Origin: Linanthus parryae
Lineage: Eukaryota > Streptophyta > Magnoliopsida > Ericales > Polemoniaceae
Direction: 5' to 3'
DNA length: 64,000 nt
Assembly: GCA_023055425.1 (NCBI GenBank)
Contig: JALGPY010000009.1
Location: forward strand, 17,549,775 to 17,613,774
Position 1 is the stretch's first letter, and each line of letters begins with the position of its first letter. The position numbers were made by a program, and so were the translations under genes. Positions 10,940 to 21,738 of the stretch are shown piece after piece. A model generated the notes under the pieces. That model was not told the DNA's origin and did not search any database. It saw only the letters and a program-made list of their open reading frames with translations.

Positions 10940-11950
10940 GAAACTGTTTTGAATGCTGCAAGAGTTCTAAGTTTGTAACTGAAAAGTAAATGCAAGATAC
11001 ACAAGATATATAGAGTTCAGTCCACTTGGACCTACGTCTCTACCTCAGGGATCTTCTCCTGGTAGTATTTTCAACACATTTCTTATTACTCAACAAGTAA
11101 GCCATATATCTAAAGCACATAGAGATATCTTACTATGTTACAGCTTGTGGTTCTCACTAACCTATCTAGTACCTGCTCTAGCTATCTGATTAACTAAGAA
11201 TTATCTATTTTCACCTTGAAAAATCCTTGAGAATGAGAACTAGAAGTATTATCAAAATGATATACAGATGAAGCTCAGAACAAGAAGAACACAGGAAATG
11301 AAACTGCAGTGAGTATGCAGTGTTCTTCTGATGGTTGGATTGAGATATGAATATGCTTCCTTGATGTTTGTCAATCCTTGATTGGGTTTGTGTCTATGTG
11401 AATTGCTCTCTGTAGTTGTGTGTCGAATTTCTTCAACAATTCTCTTTTTAAAGCACCTAGTTAGAATGGAGGATCACCAGAATCTTCTCAACAAGCTTCC
11501 CTGAAAATTTGCTTCAAATCTTAACTCTTCTAACAGCTTCTTCCAATGGCTACTTGACTGATATATTTTGGGATACTGATTTGATCTTGTTGGAAGGATA
11601 TAGAAAATCTTTTAAGCACAACAGATTGATTTCAGAATCAATCATCAAGCAGTTACCATATCTGCAAAACATAAGTTAGGAAACTGGTTCCTAAAAAATA
11701 GGAAACAAAATTCCCATCAATACTAAATCAAACAGATGATGTTAGATCCTGCACAGCGTGTAAAAATATTTTTTCTTTCATCATCAAATAACATGTAATC
11801 ATGTACAAGGGTTTAGGAGTTGAATCAAGTACATAAACACCCCCTAAGTTGATGCATATAAAACTCAGTCAGTTTCAAGGCTTTCAAAACTGTTTCAAGG
11901 CCTTGAAAGAGACAAGCTAATTCAAGTCTTGATCCTGCATAGAGCTTACA

Positions 11951-11963
11951 ATCTCCCCCTTGA
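11951..11963 (-). promoter_or_regulatory. Copia-2 polypurine tract
   Basis: Read on the minus strand, this is CAAGGGGGAGAT directly before the 3' LTR start. In LTR retrotransposons this primes plus-strand DNA synthesis. The same tract, as AAGGAGGAGAT, lies next to the left LTR of Copia-4. Confidence 0.75.
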
Positions 11964-12289
11964 TGAAAGACAAAACAACAATCATCCAGCCTGTTTGATG
12001 CTGTGATTCTGCAACAAATACTCATTAGCACATAGTAGAATCGATCATATTATCAACACATAATGTCCAAAAGATCCAACTTATTAAATTGAAAAAAAAA
12101 TAAGTAACAACAAATTTTTCTGATAAGTTTTCAGATAATCCTACTGACCAAAATCAGGTCACCTAAATAAAAACTTAAATTTCTCCCCTTTTTTACTTTA
12201 ATAAAAAAAGAATGAGAATATGTTGGATAAGTCTTTGGAAAGATTTTAAAAGAAAATTTTGAAAATATAAAACTTTCAATGATTTGGAA

Positions 12290-12572
12290 AGGAGTCGAAG
12301 GCCTTGAAAAGGAGAAGAAAGAGTAGGCAAGAGTTAAGGGTTATGTTCTTCATCTCCTTGCTGCTCTGCATCTTCTTCCGGACTATCTTCCTCATCATAA
12401 TGTTCTTCTTCTTGGGAGGAGGAGGAGCTATGATTTCTGCAGTAGGGGTTTTTGAACAGGAATCCCCACTAATAGTCTGGATCTCTACTCATTGGTCTTT
12501 CTTTTCTTCTCTGTTGCAGCCTTTGAACCACCAGCTATCTTGATTCTGTCTGAGGCTCTTATGGTGCTCATT
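12290..12572 (-). pseudogene. Copia-2 remnant of the extra (env-like) ORF
   Basis: From the ATG at 12572 the frame reads MSTIRASDRIKIAGGSKAAT, the same start as the third ORF of Copia-4 (MSTRRASDRIKMASGSKPVS at 45834). Only about 280 bp of lysine-rich head remain here. In Copia-4 the equivalent region covers about 1.65 kb, so most of the domain was deleted in this copy. A variant of the TTCAAGG palindrome overlaps its left end. Confidence 0.55.
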
Positions 12573-13010
12573 AGGGTTTGGAGAAGAAGAGAGAGGTAAG
12601 ATAGATACGAAGGAGAGAAAGAAAGAAGGAGATAAATAGAAGAGAGTTTCAGTTTGAAAAGGAAACTAAATATTTTCTATGATCTTTGAAGATCTGATAA
12701 CTCAGAAAGATTCAAATTGTGTGTGCCGTTGGAAATAAAAGATATAATATTATTTTGGCTGAAAAGGGGTTTTTCAAAATTGAGGGGCAACATTGAGAAA
12801 TTATCTACAAAGATAACACCTACCATTGAAAGATCCAAAATTATTGACTAATTAACATGCAGTCTTATTTTTAAGGCTTTGGAAAGGGTTTCAAGGCCTT
12901 GAAAAGCTGTATCATATAATGCACATATACTCAAGGCTTTGAAAGGATTTTTCAATGCTTTGAAAATCACTTCAAACCTAAGAACATAAAACTTACCTGA
13001 TTCTCCCCCT
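12573..13010. other. Non-coding spacer of Copia-2 with palindrome pairs
   Basis: No gene is visible. The stretch lies between the extra ORF and RNase H. It carries palindrome copies starting at 12870, 12890, 12930 and 12951, so both pairs have the 20-21 bp spacing seen elsewhere in the family. The same intergenic spacing of pairs appears in Copia-4 at 46139-46255. Confidence 0.7.
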
Positions 13011-14103
13011 AAAACAAAGCTTCCTTATTTAGCATGCCTAATTCCAATCTTAAGGCCGATAATCTCTCATCTGGCGCTGGTTTAGTGAAGATGTATGCAA
13101 ATGCAAGTTAATGGAAACAAATCCAAGAACAATATCACCTTTCTCTGCGTGATCTCTGATGAAGTGATATCTAACATCAATATGTTTTGTTCTTAAATGC
13201 TGAATTGGATTCTTTGTAATTGATATTGCACTTGTGTTGTCACACTTGATAGGCATGTCTCTAAAATTAAATCCAAGATCTCTCACTTGTTGTGCTATCC
13301 ATAAAACTTGTGAACAGCAAGCTCCAGCTGCTATGTATTCAGCTTCAGATGTTGATAGTGCAAATGAGTTTTGCTTCTATGAATGCCAGTTTATTAAAGA
13401 TGACCCAAGAAATTGATAGAATCATGATGTACTCTTTCTATCAACTTTATATTTTGCAAAATCAGAATCTGAATAGCCACACAAGGAAAAGTTAGAATTT
13501 TTATGATACAAAAAGCCCTAAGTCTTTGGTAACATTGAGATATCTAAAAGTTCTCTTTACTGCAATCAAGTGTGATCCTTTAGGATCAGCTTGAAATCTA
13601 GCACACATGCACAAACTGAAAATAATATCTGGTCTACTAGCTGTGAGGTAGAGTAATGATCCAATCACACCTCTATACTCTTTCACATTCACGCTCTAAC
13701 TAGATTCATCCTTGTCAAAAGACAATGTAGAACTCATGGGGGTCTTAATCTCTTTACACTAAAACATATCATACTTGCGTAGCAAGTCCTTAGTATACTT
13801 GCGTTGATGTAGGAACATGCCCTTCTTCATCTAATGAATTTGAAGTCCAAGGAAGAAGTTTAATTCTTCCATCAAGCTCATTTCAAATTCCCTGCTCATA
13901 AGACTGGCAACAGGATCAAAAGTTTCTTCATAGTCAATACCTTCTTCTTGATTGTAGCCTTGAGCTACCAATCTAGCTTTGTTCGTAATTACCTTTCCAT
14001 TCTCATCTAACTTGTGTCTGAATACTCATTTGGTGCCAATGAAAAACTGATTTCTTGGTGGAGGAACTGGATTCCAAACCTTGTTCCTTTCAAACTCATT
14101 GAG
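13011..14103 (-). pseudogene. Copia-2 RT C-terminus and RNase H, with RT core deleted
   Basis: Read leftward: WIISMKS (14104 side), then a degraded RVT_2 start, then [11 protein letters not shown] fused directly to LMSREFEM. The matching part of Copia-4 has about 130 residues between these points, including the YVDD active site, so an internal deletion of about 390 bp removed the catalytic core. RT tail and RNase H follow: MNVKEYRGVIGSLLYLTASR, RPDIIFSLCMCARFQ (13501-13692) and RDMPIKCDNTSAISITKNP, LRTKHIDVRYHFIRDH (13050-13286). Stops break the linking parts. Confidence 0.82.
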
Positions 14104-15265
14104 TTAACTTTTCATTGATATAATCCAGTCTCCTTCTTGTAATGCTTCCTTCACAGTTTTAGGTACTACAAGAGAAATAAAGGCCTTAAAAGCACAAAGA
14201 ATTTTCAACTGTGATCTGGTTTTTGTACCAATGGTTGGATTCGAAATAATGTTATCAGCAGGATGAGATGAGAGATATTTGAATCTCTTTCTTGGTGTCC
14301 ATGGTTCAGACTCTCCAGTTTGCTTCTCAAGTCTTTGAGAACTTGAAGTAGTAGCTTGTTCTGTTGTCTTCTCTGGAGATTCTGTTTCAAGGCTTTGAAC
14401 TTTGGTTTCAAGGCCTTGAAAATGCCTGTCTTGTTCCTGTGACATTTCTTTGGATCCTTTTGAGGATTCTTCTTCAGTATCTGAATCATGCTTGTTTAGA
14501 TTGAGATCTGCAAAACCATCACTCAAAGAACCATCATATCTTTCATCAAACATAACATGAATGCTTTCTTCAACAGGCTTGGTTCTTTTATTATAAACTC
14601 TATAGGCTTTGCTTGTCTGTGAATAGCCAAGAAAAATACCTTCATCACTTCTTGCATCAAACTTACCAAGATTGTCCTTACCATTGTTGTGGACAAAACA
14701 AGTACAACCAAATGGTTTGAAGTATGAAATGTTTGGCTTTATTCCTTTGAACAGCTCATAGGGGGTCTTCTTCATAATAGGTCTGATCAAGAACCTGTTA
14801 AGAATATAGTTCGCTGTATTCACAACTTCTGCCCAATAATAATTTGGTAACTTGTTTTCCATAAGCATTGTTCTTGACATGTCTTCAAGAGTCTTGTTCT
14901 TTATTTCAACTACTCCATTCTGTTGAGCAGTACTAGGAGCAGAAAAGTTGTGAGAGATGCCATGGTTAGAACAAAATACATCAAACTCAAGTTGATCAAA
15001 CTCTCTACCATGATCACTTCTTATGGAAGCAAAAGGTAGGTTTTTCAATGTTTGAAGTTCTCTACAAAGCTTTGAAAATTCAGTGAGAGCTTCAGATTTT
15101 TCTTTAAGAAACATTATCCGAATATATCTATAGAAATCATCTACATAACAAGCATGTACTTCTTACCCTTTGGAGTTGGATTTCTCACATGACCACACAG
15201 ATCCAATATGCAATAGTTCAATGGGTATAGTAGTACTTACAAAGTTCTTTGGCTTGAATGAGCTT
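14104..15265 (-). pseudogene. Copia-2 integrase
   Basis: The long frame 14104-15114 (336 codons) starts at MFLKEKSEALTEFSK and reads ASIRSDHGREFDQLEFD (second catalytic Asp), FSAPSTAQQNGVVEIKNKTL (catalytic Glu), YYWAEVVNTANYILNR, KKTPYELFKGIKPNISYFKP and FLGYSQTSKAYRVYN. The first catalytic Asp (LDLCG) lies upstream at about 15200, out of frame. The C-terminal linker contains FQGLETKVQSLETES and FKAFISLV, both made by copies of the palindrome. It ends entering the RT domain (VKEALQEGDWI). One frameshift prevents a complete integrase. Confidence 0.85.
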
Positions 15266-15270
15266 CTAGT

Positions 15271-15829
15271 TTACTTGCCTTGTGCACATTCCTTGCATAC
15301 ATCTTCATCTTTGAACCTTATAGAGGGTAAGCCTATTACTAAGTTCTTAGAAACTAACTTGTTCAAGGTATGCAAGCTAATGTGTCCCAACTTTCTGTGC
15401 CAAATCTTTGAATCTTCTTTCAAGGCCTTGAGACACTTTAAGCTTTCACCTGGAAATTTGTTAATTTGAAAAGTATGAACATTTTTTGATCTAGAGGCTG
15501 TGAGGATGCAATTGCCAGATTTCTCATTCTGCACCACACATTTCTGTTTATCAAAGATAACATTGTTGCCATTGTCACAAAGTTGAGATACACTAAGCAG
15601 ATTAAATTTCAAGCCATCAACTGGATATACATCAGAAATAGAGTTTTCAGAATTTGTACCAACTTTACCAATACCAATAATGTTTCATTTTCCTTTGTCA
15701 CCAAGTGTAATTGATCCTTCTGGTTGCTCTTTCAGTTATGAGAATAGATATCTCTTTCCACTCATGTGAGAACCACTGTCCCTAAACCATTTTTTCTCTT
15801 TGATCTTGGTGACACCCTGGAAATACCAT
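15271..15829 (-). pseudogene. Copia-2 protease and GAG_pre-integrase domain
   Basis: Near 15790-15750 the frame gives WFRDSGSHMSGKR, a copia protease active site with the D-S-G triad but missing residues just after it (the family reads DSGCSRHM). ITLGDKGK follows, and then the open frame 15271-15612: MKFNLLSVSQLCDNGNNVIF, KALKEDSKIWHRKLGHISLH and DEDVCKECAQGK. The His and Cys ligands of the pre-integrase zinc module are all present. The KCLKALKED stretch just before HRKLGH is encoded by a palindrome copy at 15418. Stops at about 15612 and 15740 break the frame. Confidence 0.82.
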
Positions 15830-17318
15830 TCACTTCCTTACCCAGCTGTTAGACCAAGTGCTTAATTTAGATTCATATTCAGGGTCAACCATGTTAGGTG
15901 GTCTAACCCCTTTAGGAACCCAAATTTTTCTAACTTGTCCTTTTAGTTGGAAGGGAAAATTGTTCCTCATTATGTGAGGGTCTCTTCTTCTAAAAGGACT
16001 AATCATCTTAACATGACCAATCTTATTGCGGTAATGGCATTTAGGATATATTTTGTTTTTAGCTTTCACAAATCTGATACTGTTCTTCTTTGGAAAAGTT
16101 TGATTGTATCTAATACCAGTTTTGTGAACAGGGTTTAAGTTACCTCCAAGAATCAAGTTCAAGTTATGTTCTAAGCCTACAAATTTTGCTTTGACCAACT
16201 CAGATTCTTGAAGTTTCTCAGTCAGAGTAGTCTTTTGTTTATCCAATTCATCAACTTGATGTTTTAGATTAACAATGATGTCACTCAAGAGAGAGTTCTC
16301 AGTGACTACTTCCTTGACTTGTGTTTTCAAGGCTTTGAAACTAGTTTTCAAGGCCTTGAAATCACTGTCCGTTTTCTTCTGAGAGATTTCAAGATTCTGA
16401 TTCTGGCAAACAAGATGTAAACTTTCTTTTGCTTGCTCATGAACTTTTTCTTTTAAAATTCTAATTTCTTTCAGATAGTACTCTTCATTTAAAAGCATTG
16501 TTCTAAGATAATCAGAGAGGGCTTCTGTTGATTTGGAAATCAGGCAGTTTGTCATTGCCTCAATGTTCTTTCAAGAACTTGCATCATTCTTAGCCATAAA
16601 GCCTAGGTTGTTCCTCTTCAGATTCAGAGTCACTTGATGTGTCTGAATCACTCCATGAAGCTATCATAGCTTTCTTTCTTCTATCATGATCTTTCTTCTG
16701 AAAGTTCTTTCTTTTCTTGTGTGGAAAGTCTCTGATCAAGTGTCCTGCATCACAACACTCAAAGCAATTCGTGACTTTAGTCTTATTACCATGTGAATAA
16801 GATTTACCTTTTTAGTCTTTTCTACTAGAGGATCTATGTCTATCTCTGTTCAAGTCCTTGTTTCCAAAAAAATTCTTCATTTTAAGAATTCTGGTCAAGG
16901 CTTTGGAAATCAAAGAAATTGGATCTTCATCATCATCCTCACTTTCAAGGCTTTGAAATATATCATTCTCCTTAGCCTTGAGAGCCAAGTTCTTGCATCT
17001 TCTCGTAGTTCTCCATCAACTTCATTGATGGATATCTCATTTGTAAAGAGCTTCCCCTGTAGGTCATCAAGTTGGAGTGATGAGAGATCTTGAGCTTCCT
17101 CAATTGCAGTAGTATTTGGTTCCCATTTTGCCTTTGGAATACTTCTTAGAATCTTCCTCACCATTTATTCATTGGAAATAAGATTTCCCAAAAAATCAAG
17201 ATTATTGAAAATGTCAGTGAATCTTTTGAACATGGCTCTATTGACTCATCTCCATTCATCTTGAATAGCTCATATTGTATGAGATCTATGTTAATCTTGG
17301 TTTGCTTGACTTGGCCGG
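15830..17318 (-). pseudogene. Copia-2 gag, C-terminal part
   Basis: Frames 17158-17355, 16910-17164 and 15830-16555 carry KQTKINIDLIQYELFKM, QDLSSLQLDDLQGKLFTNEI and SINEVDGELRE (UBN2-type gag). A knuckle NCFECCDAGHLIRDFP follows near 16735-16775, in which the last ligand of C-X2-C-X4-H-X4-C is phenylalanine. A 241-residue tail is rich in coiled coil and holds FKALKTSFKALKTQVKEV, a seven-residue repeat written by two palindromes 21 bp apart (16326 and 16347). Frameshifts separate the pieces. The N-terminus lies beyond Copia-3, at 25781-26141. Confidence 0.8.
16324..16362. repeat. Palindrome pair inside gag, Copia-2
   Basis: TTTCAAGGCTTTGAAA and TTTCAAGGCCTTGAAA start 21 bp apart (16326, 16347). 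On the coding strand they spell FKALK twice in a seven-residue repeat. Copia-4 has the same pair at 49873 and 49894. Confidence 0.88.
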
Positions 17319-18714
17319 TGTAGCGTTTTGATTCATGGATGCGCAACAGAAACAATAATTAACCATGCAAACCCTCCAAGGATCACAAGTCAAGAGACAT
17401 AACGATGGTAAAGGAAAAAATCAATAACACACCTTAGGGTTCTCCTTTGATGACTTCAAACGCGAATTGTGTCACGTTCTCTATAGTTGATCCACGCCTA
17501 GAGTTGATTTCTAGATCTCCCACTCCTTCGTGCTTGCCCGGAAAGAGGAAGAGGAAGAAGAATCACGCAAAAAGAGACCAACAAGGGAGGTCTCGGCCTC
17601 CTTGTGGCCGACGGGGACGGGCGGCGGCGAGCTAGGGGGCGGCGGCTCCTTAGCTTGCTTGCTCTCTCTCCTTTTGTTCTCTCCCACTCAAGTTATGATC
17701 TTAATGAATCATAAGTGTGGGAAGGAAGGAAGGAAGGTCCTTTATATAGTCCAACAAATCCTTGCCAACTACCTAAAGGACTTATTCTAGTCATACTAGA
17801 ATTCAATTTAGTCCCTTCCTTGCAAATTAGTCCCTACTAAGTTTGCAAGGTTTTGCAAAGTGATCATTCTAATTAATTAATCAAATTAATTAATTCCCAA
17901 ATCTAGTTCAATTCTATATAGCGTGTGACCCCATAGGTTCTATCTATTTGGTAGCAACTATTTGCTAATATGGAGCGGTTTCTAGCAAAACATCCATTCT
18001 AGCCAACTAATAGAATAGTCATCTTGACAACCTTTGTACAAGTAATTGTCTCATCCCTTTGTCTCTATATCCGGATTGGACACGAGACATACAAGTCACA
18101 CTCGTATATCCAATCCACAGTTTCTCGATCCATGGGAATAGCCTTATTCGTGCAAATAACATCAATATCCCATATTGATTTATTTGAGTCTGGCCAGACA
18201 TTCTATAAGCACTATCCCTCGAGTGGCCTAGGATATTTGCTCATGTTATGTGGGAGGGACAAATTCTATCAACGTCTACTACAATCTCTAAGCTTGCTTC
18301 TTATTGTATCCAGTACACGCCTTTATAACTACCCAGTTACGGTGTAGCGTTTAACGCTACCAAAATCACAATAATCCACAACTAGAATATCTAGTGACTT
18401 CAAGTCTAAGGATGACAATACCATTGCACCGCGAGAAAGCTTGTAACTCAACATAACGTGTATTTAGCCTTCTCGGAGATGGGTCAATCCAGTGCGTCAC
18501 TACCCTAATGCACACCTATGTGTTGGATCATGATATCTCCATATCAATCCAACCCCATACTAGTCTATAGATGATTGTCCCATTAATCATTATACTGGAC
18601 TAGGGATATTTAAGATAAACAACACAATTGTAAATCTAAGGACTTCATTATATTAAATATCCAATAAATAAATTCATACTAAACTAGATTGCCTCTAGGG
18701 CATCTATTCCAACA
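17319..18714 (-). repeat. Copia-3 3' LTR (left copy, 1,396 bp)
   Basis: On the plus strand it runs TGTAGCGTTTTGATTC to CATCTATTCCAACA. It nearly matches the right LTR. Recognisable parts are a purine-rich GAGGAAGAGGAAGAAGAA stretch, paired TTAATTAAT tracts around 17871-17893, and the ATTGCCTCTAGGGCAT end shared with all members of the family. Apparent plus-strand ORFs inside it recur in each LTR copy and are antisense to the element. Confidence 0.9.
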
Positions 18715-18726
18715 GTCTCCCACTTG
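18715..18726 (-). promoter_or_regulatory. Copia-3 polypurine tract
   Basis: GTCTCCCACTTG on the plus strand is CAAGTGGGAGAC in element sense, directly before the 3' LTR (TGTTGGAATAG). The same tract precedes the 3' LTR of Copia-6 at about 39227-39238. Confidence 0.8.
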
Positions 18727-18728
18727 CA

Positions 18729-19295
18729 CTAGAGCCAATCTGGCGCATCTCGTATGCCCATACTCCTAGTGTGCACTTCATGCTTCCACTGCGTGAGCGG
18801 ATTTGTAAGCGGGTCTGACAGATTCTCATCTGTAGGAATCTTGCATATCCGAACGTCTCCTCTATCGATAATATCTCGAATAAGATGAAACTTCCTGAGC
18901 ACGTGCTTGGATTTCTGGTGTGACCTGGGTTCCTTTGATTGCGCGATCGCCCCAGTGTTGTCACAATACAACTCAACTGGATCCGCAATGCTAGGAACCA
19001 CACCAAGTTCAGAAACAAACTTTCTGATCCAAATAGCTTCCTTTGCTGCGCCATTTGCAGCAATGTACTCAGCCTCTGTTGTAGAATCAGCCACCTTCTC
19101 TTGCTTGGAACTCTTCCAGCTCACCGCTGCTCCATTCAGGAAAAACACATATCCCGACTGTGATCTAAAGTCATCTATGTCGGTTTGGAAGCTTGCATCT
19201 GTGTAACCTCTTACACGCAACTCTTCCTCACCGCCAAATATCAAGAAAGCATCCTTAGTTCTTCTCAAGTACTTTAGGATGTTCTTGACTGCAAT
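18729..19295 (-). pseudogene. Copia-3 RNase H (end of polyprotein)
   Basis: The open frame 18729-19268 (179 codons) reads YTDASFQTDIDDFRSQSGYV, WKSSKQEKVADSTTEAEYIA, ELYCDNTGAIAQSKEPRSHQ, KSKHVLRKFHLIRDIIDRGD and TDENLSDPLTNPL. The acidic residues of the RNase H fold (D, E, D) and the closing D-P-L-T signature of copia polyproteins are present. Just upstream the expected tryptophan in H-W-I-A-V-K is a TAG stop, so it is separated from RT by one nonsense change. Confidence 0.88.
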
Positions 19296-20627
19296 CTAGT
19301 GAATCTCACCTGGATTGGATTGGTATCTGCTTGTCATTCTCAAGGCATATGACACATCTGGTCTAGTACATAACATGGCATACATGATAGATCCTATGGC
19401 CGAGGCATTGGGAATTGTACTCACGCGTTCCTTCTCAATCTCATTGGAAGGACAACCACTCTTCGAAAGAGTGATTCCATGTGACATGGGCAAGAATCCC
19501 TTCTTGGAATCTTGCATGTTGAACCGTTTCAACACCTTGTCAATATATGTACTTTGACTTAGGCCTAGTTGTCTCTTGGATCTATCTCTATAGATCTTTA
19601 TACCGAGTATATAGGCTGCTTCCCCTAAGTCCTTCATTGAGAAACACTTCCCTAGCCAATCTTTAACACATTGCAGCTTGGGAATATCGTTTCCAATGAG
19701 TAGTATGTCATCCACATACAAGACCAGAAAAGCTATAGAGCTCCCACTAACCTTCTTGTATACACAAGACTCATCTTCATTTATGATGAAGCCAAACTCT
19801 TTGACTACTTCATCAAAACGTCGATTCCAACTCATAGAAGCTTGCTTCAATCCATAAATGGATCGTTGCAGCTTACAGACTTTGTTGGCTTGCTTTGGAT
19901 CCTCAAAACCCTCCGGCTGTATCATATACACTTCGTCGAGGAGATTCCCATAAAGGAATGCAGTTTTGACATCCATCTACCAAATCTCATAGTCGTAGTA
20001 TGCTGCAATTGCAAGTAGGATTCGGATGGATTTGGTCATAGCGACTGGTGAAAAGGTTTCATCATAGTCAAAACCATGAATCTGTCTGAATCCTTTAGCC
20101 ACCAATTGGCCCTTATAGGTAATCACATTACCATCAATGTCAATCTTCTTCTTGAAGACCCACTTGCACCCTATGGGTCGCGCCCCTTCGGGTGGTTTCA
20201 CCAAAGTCCATACTTTGTTGGTATACATGGATTCCATCTCGGATCTCATGGCTTCTAGCCACTTCTGAGAGTCTGGGCCCTTCATGGCCTCTTCATAGGT
20301 AGTAGGATCATCATCTATGAGCATCGTGTCACCGGAATCGGTCACGAGAAGTCCATACCTCTCGGGTTCCCGGCGCACTCTACTAGATCTACCAAGCTCT
20401 TGTGTTGCCTGAACAACCTGCTCCACAACCGCTTGTGGTTCCGGTTCATGTTCCATAATCGGTTCAGTGATTTGTGGTTTTTGAACCTCTTCAAGTTCTA
20501 CAATCCTCCCACTTGCTTCTTTAGATACAAACTCTCTTTCTAGAAACACGCCGGTCCGAGCAACAAACACTTTGTTCTCGGTTGGATTGTAGAAGTAGTA
20601 ACCCTTAGTTTCATTAGGGTACCCCAC
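19296..20627 (-). pseudogene. Copia-3 reverse transcriptase (one in-frame stop)
   Basis: Two open stretches in the same frame meet at a TAG (19974-19976). The first (20627-19977) starts in the integrase tail and enters RVT_2 with YTNKVWTLVKPPEGARPIGC and DETFSPVAMTKSIRILLAIA. The second (19976-19296) has MDVKTAFLYGNLLDEVYMIQ, IYGLKQASMSWNRRFDE and LVLYVDDILLIGND, the YVDD active site at 19707-19718, then MKDLGEAAYILGIKIYRDRS and MYAMLCTRPDVSYALRMTSR. The stop most likely replaces glutamine (EIW-Q-MDVKTAF) by a CAG to TAG change. Otherwise the domain looks intact. Confidence 0.9.
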
Positions 20628-21738
20628 AACACTTATCCGATGTTGGCCCTAGCTTGTCTGATTGTAAACGTTTTACATAGGCATCGCAGCCCCAAATCCT
20701 CATGAACGACAGTGTGGGACGCCTCCCACTCCATATCTCATATGGTGTCTTCATGACTGATTTAGATGGAACACGGTTAATGGTGAAAGCTGCACTTAAT
20801 AGACCGTGGCCCTAAAATGATAATGGAAGATCGGTTTGACACATCATAGATCGAACCATATCCAATAGGGTTCGATTCCTCCTCTCAGACACGCCATTCC
20901 ATTGTGGCGTTCCGGGTGGAGTGAGTTGGGACACGATCCCACACTCTCTAAGATAGTCGTCAAACTCTTGGCTCAAGTATTCTCCTCCACGATCAGATTG
21001 TAGAGCCTTGATACTTTTTCCAAGTTTCTTCTCTACTTTATTCTTGAATTCTTTGAAAACTTCAAAGGATTCGGATTTTGCCCTCATGAGGTACACAAAT
21101 CCATATCTACTGTAATCATCAGTAAATGTAATGAAGTAGACATAACCACCCTTGGCAGGCGTGACAATTGGTCCACACACATCATTATGTATGAGCGCCA
21201 ATTGCTCACTAGTCCTCTCACCTTTCTTATTGAAAGGGGACTTTGTCATTTTTCCCAATAAACAAGCCTCACATGTCTCTTATGATTCGAAATCAAATGA
21301 GTCTAGCAGTCCATCCTTATGGAGCCTAGATACACATTTCTCGTTTATGTGGCCTAAACGACAGTGCCATAAGTAAGCAGGATTTAAATAATTTATTTTA
21401 ATCCGCTTGGTATTAATGTTGTAGACATGATTGCTTAGATTAAGGACATACAGTCCATTAAATAATTGCGCACTAAAATAGTGAATATTATTCAAATAAA
21501 AGAAACAACAATTGTTCTTTATTGAAATAATAAAACCATCCTCGTCCAGACAAGAAATATAAATAATGTTTCTGCTCATAGCAGGCACAAAATAGCAATT
21601 ATTTAATTCTAAAACTAATCCTGAAGGCAGAGATAGCTCGCACACGCCTACGGCCAATGCAGCAACTTTTGCTCCATTCCCAACGCGCAGATCTATCTCC
21701 CATTTAGCCAATCTTCTACTTCTCTTTAGATCCTGCAC
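20628..21738 (-). pseudogene. Copia-3 GAG_pre-integrase and integrase
   Basis: The frame 21280-21738 gives AALAVGVCELSLPSGLVLEL, YLWHCRLGHINEKCVSRLHK and, after a stop, ETCEACLLGKM (zinc module H..H..C..C). The integrase core 20812-21258 reads LIHNDVCGPIVTPAKGGYVY (first D), ALQSDRGGEYLSQEFDDYL (second D), PPGTPQWNGVSERRNRTLLD (E) and ends MCQTDLPLSF at a TAG where family members have W-G-H. All three DDE residues are present. It is broken by about three stops, each one base from a sense codon. Confidence 0.88.

Larger units (their letters stand above)
10709..11950 (-). repeat. Copia-2 3' LTR (left copy)
   Basis: On the plus strand it runs from TGAAGGGGTGTACTGTAGG to GAGCTTACA. In element sense it therefore begins TGTAAGCTC and ends CA. 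It contains the hairpin with an 11-G loop at 10744-10778 and three pairs of the TTCAAGG palindrome (10834/10854, 10904/10924, 11874/11894). It closely matches the right LTR. The adjoining TCTCCCCCTTGATG (11952-11965) is the complement of the polypurine tract AAGGGGGAGA. Confidence 0.88.

Noticed and set aside
10834..16362. Regularly spaced short repeats as a CRISPR-like array
   Set aside because: The units are palindromes scattered across LTRs and genes of a plant retrotransposon, with very short spacing and no unique spacers of constant length.
17530..17790. ORF with an E-rich and G-rich stretch, repeated at 24562-24759
   Set aside because: It is the purine-rich and GC-rich part of the LTR read as protein, with no evidence of a gene.
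18024..18347. Plus-strand 107-codon ORF, repeated at 25059-25382 and in related LTRs
   Set aside because: It is antisense to the LTR and recurs only because the LTRs are copies of one another. It has no recognisable domain.
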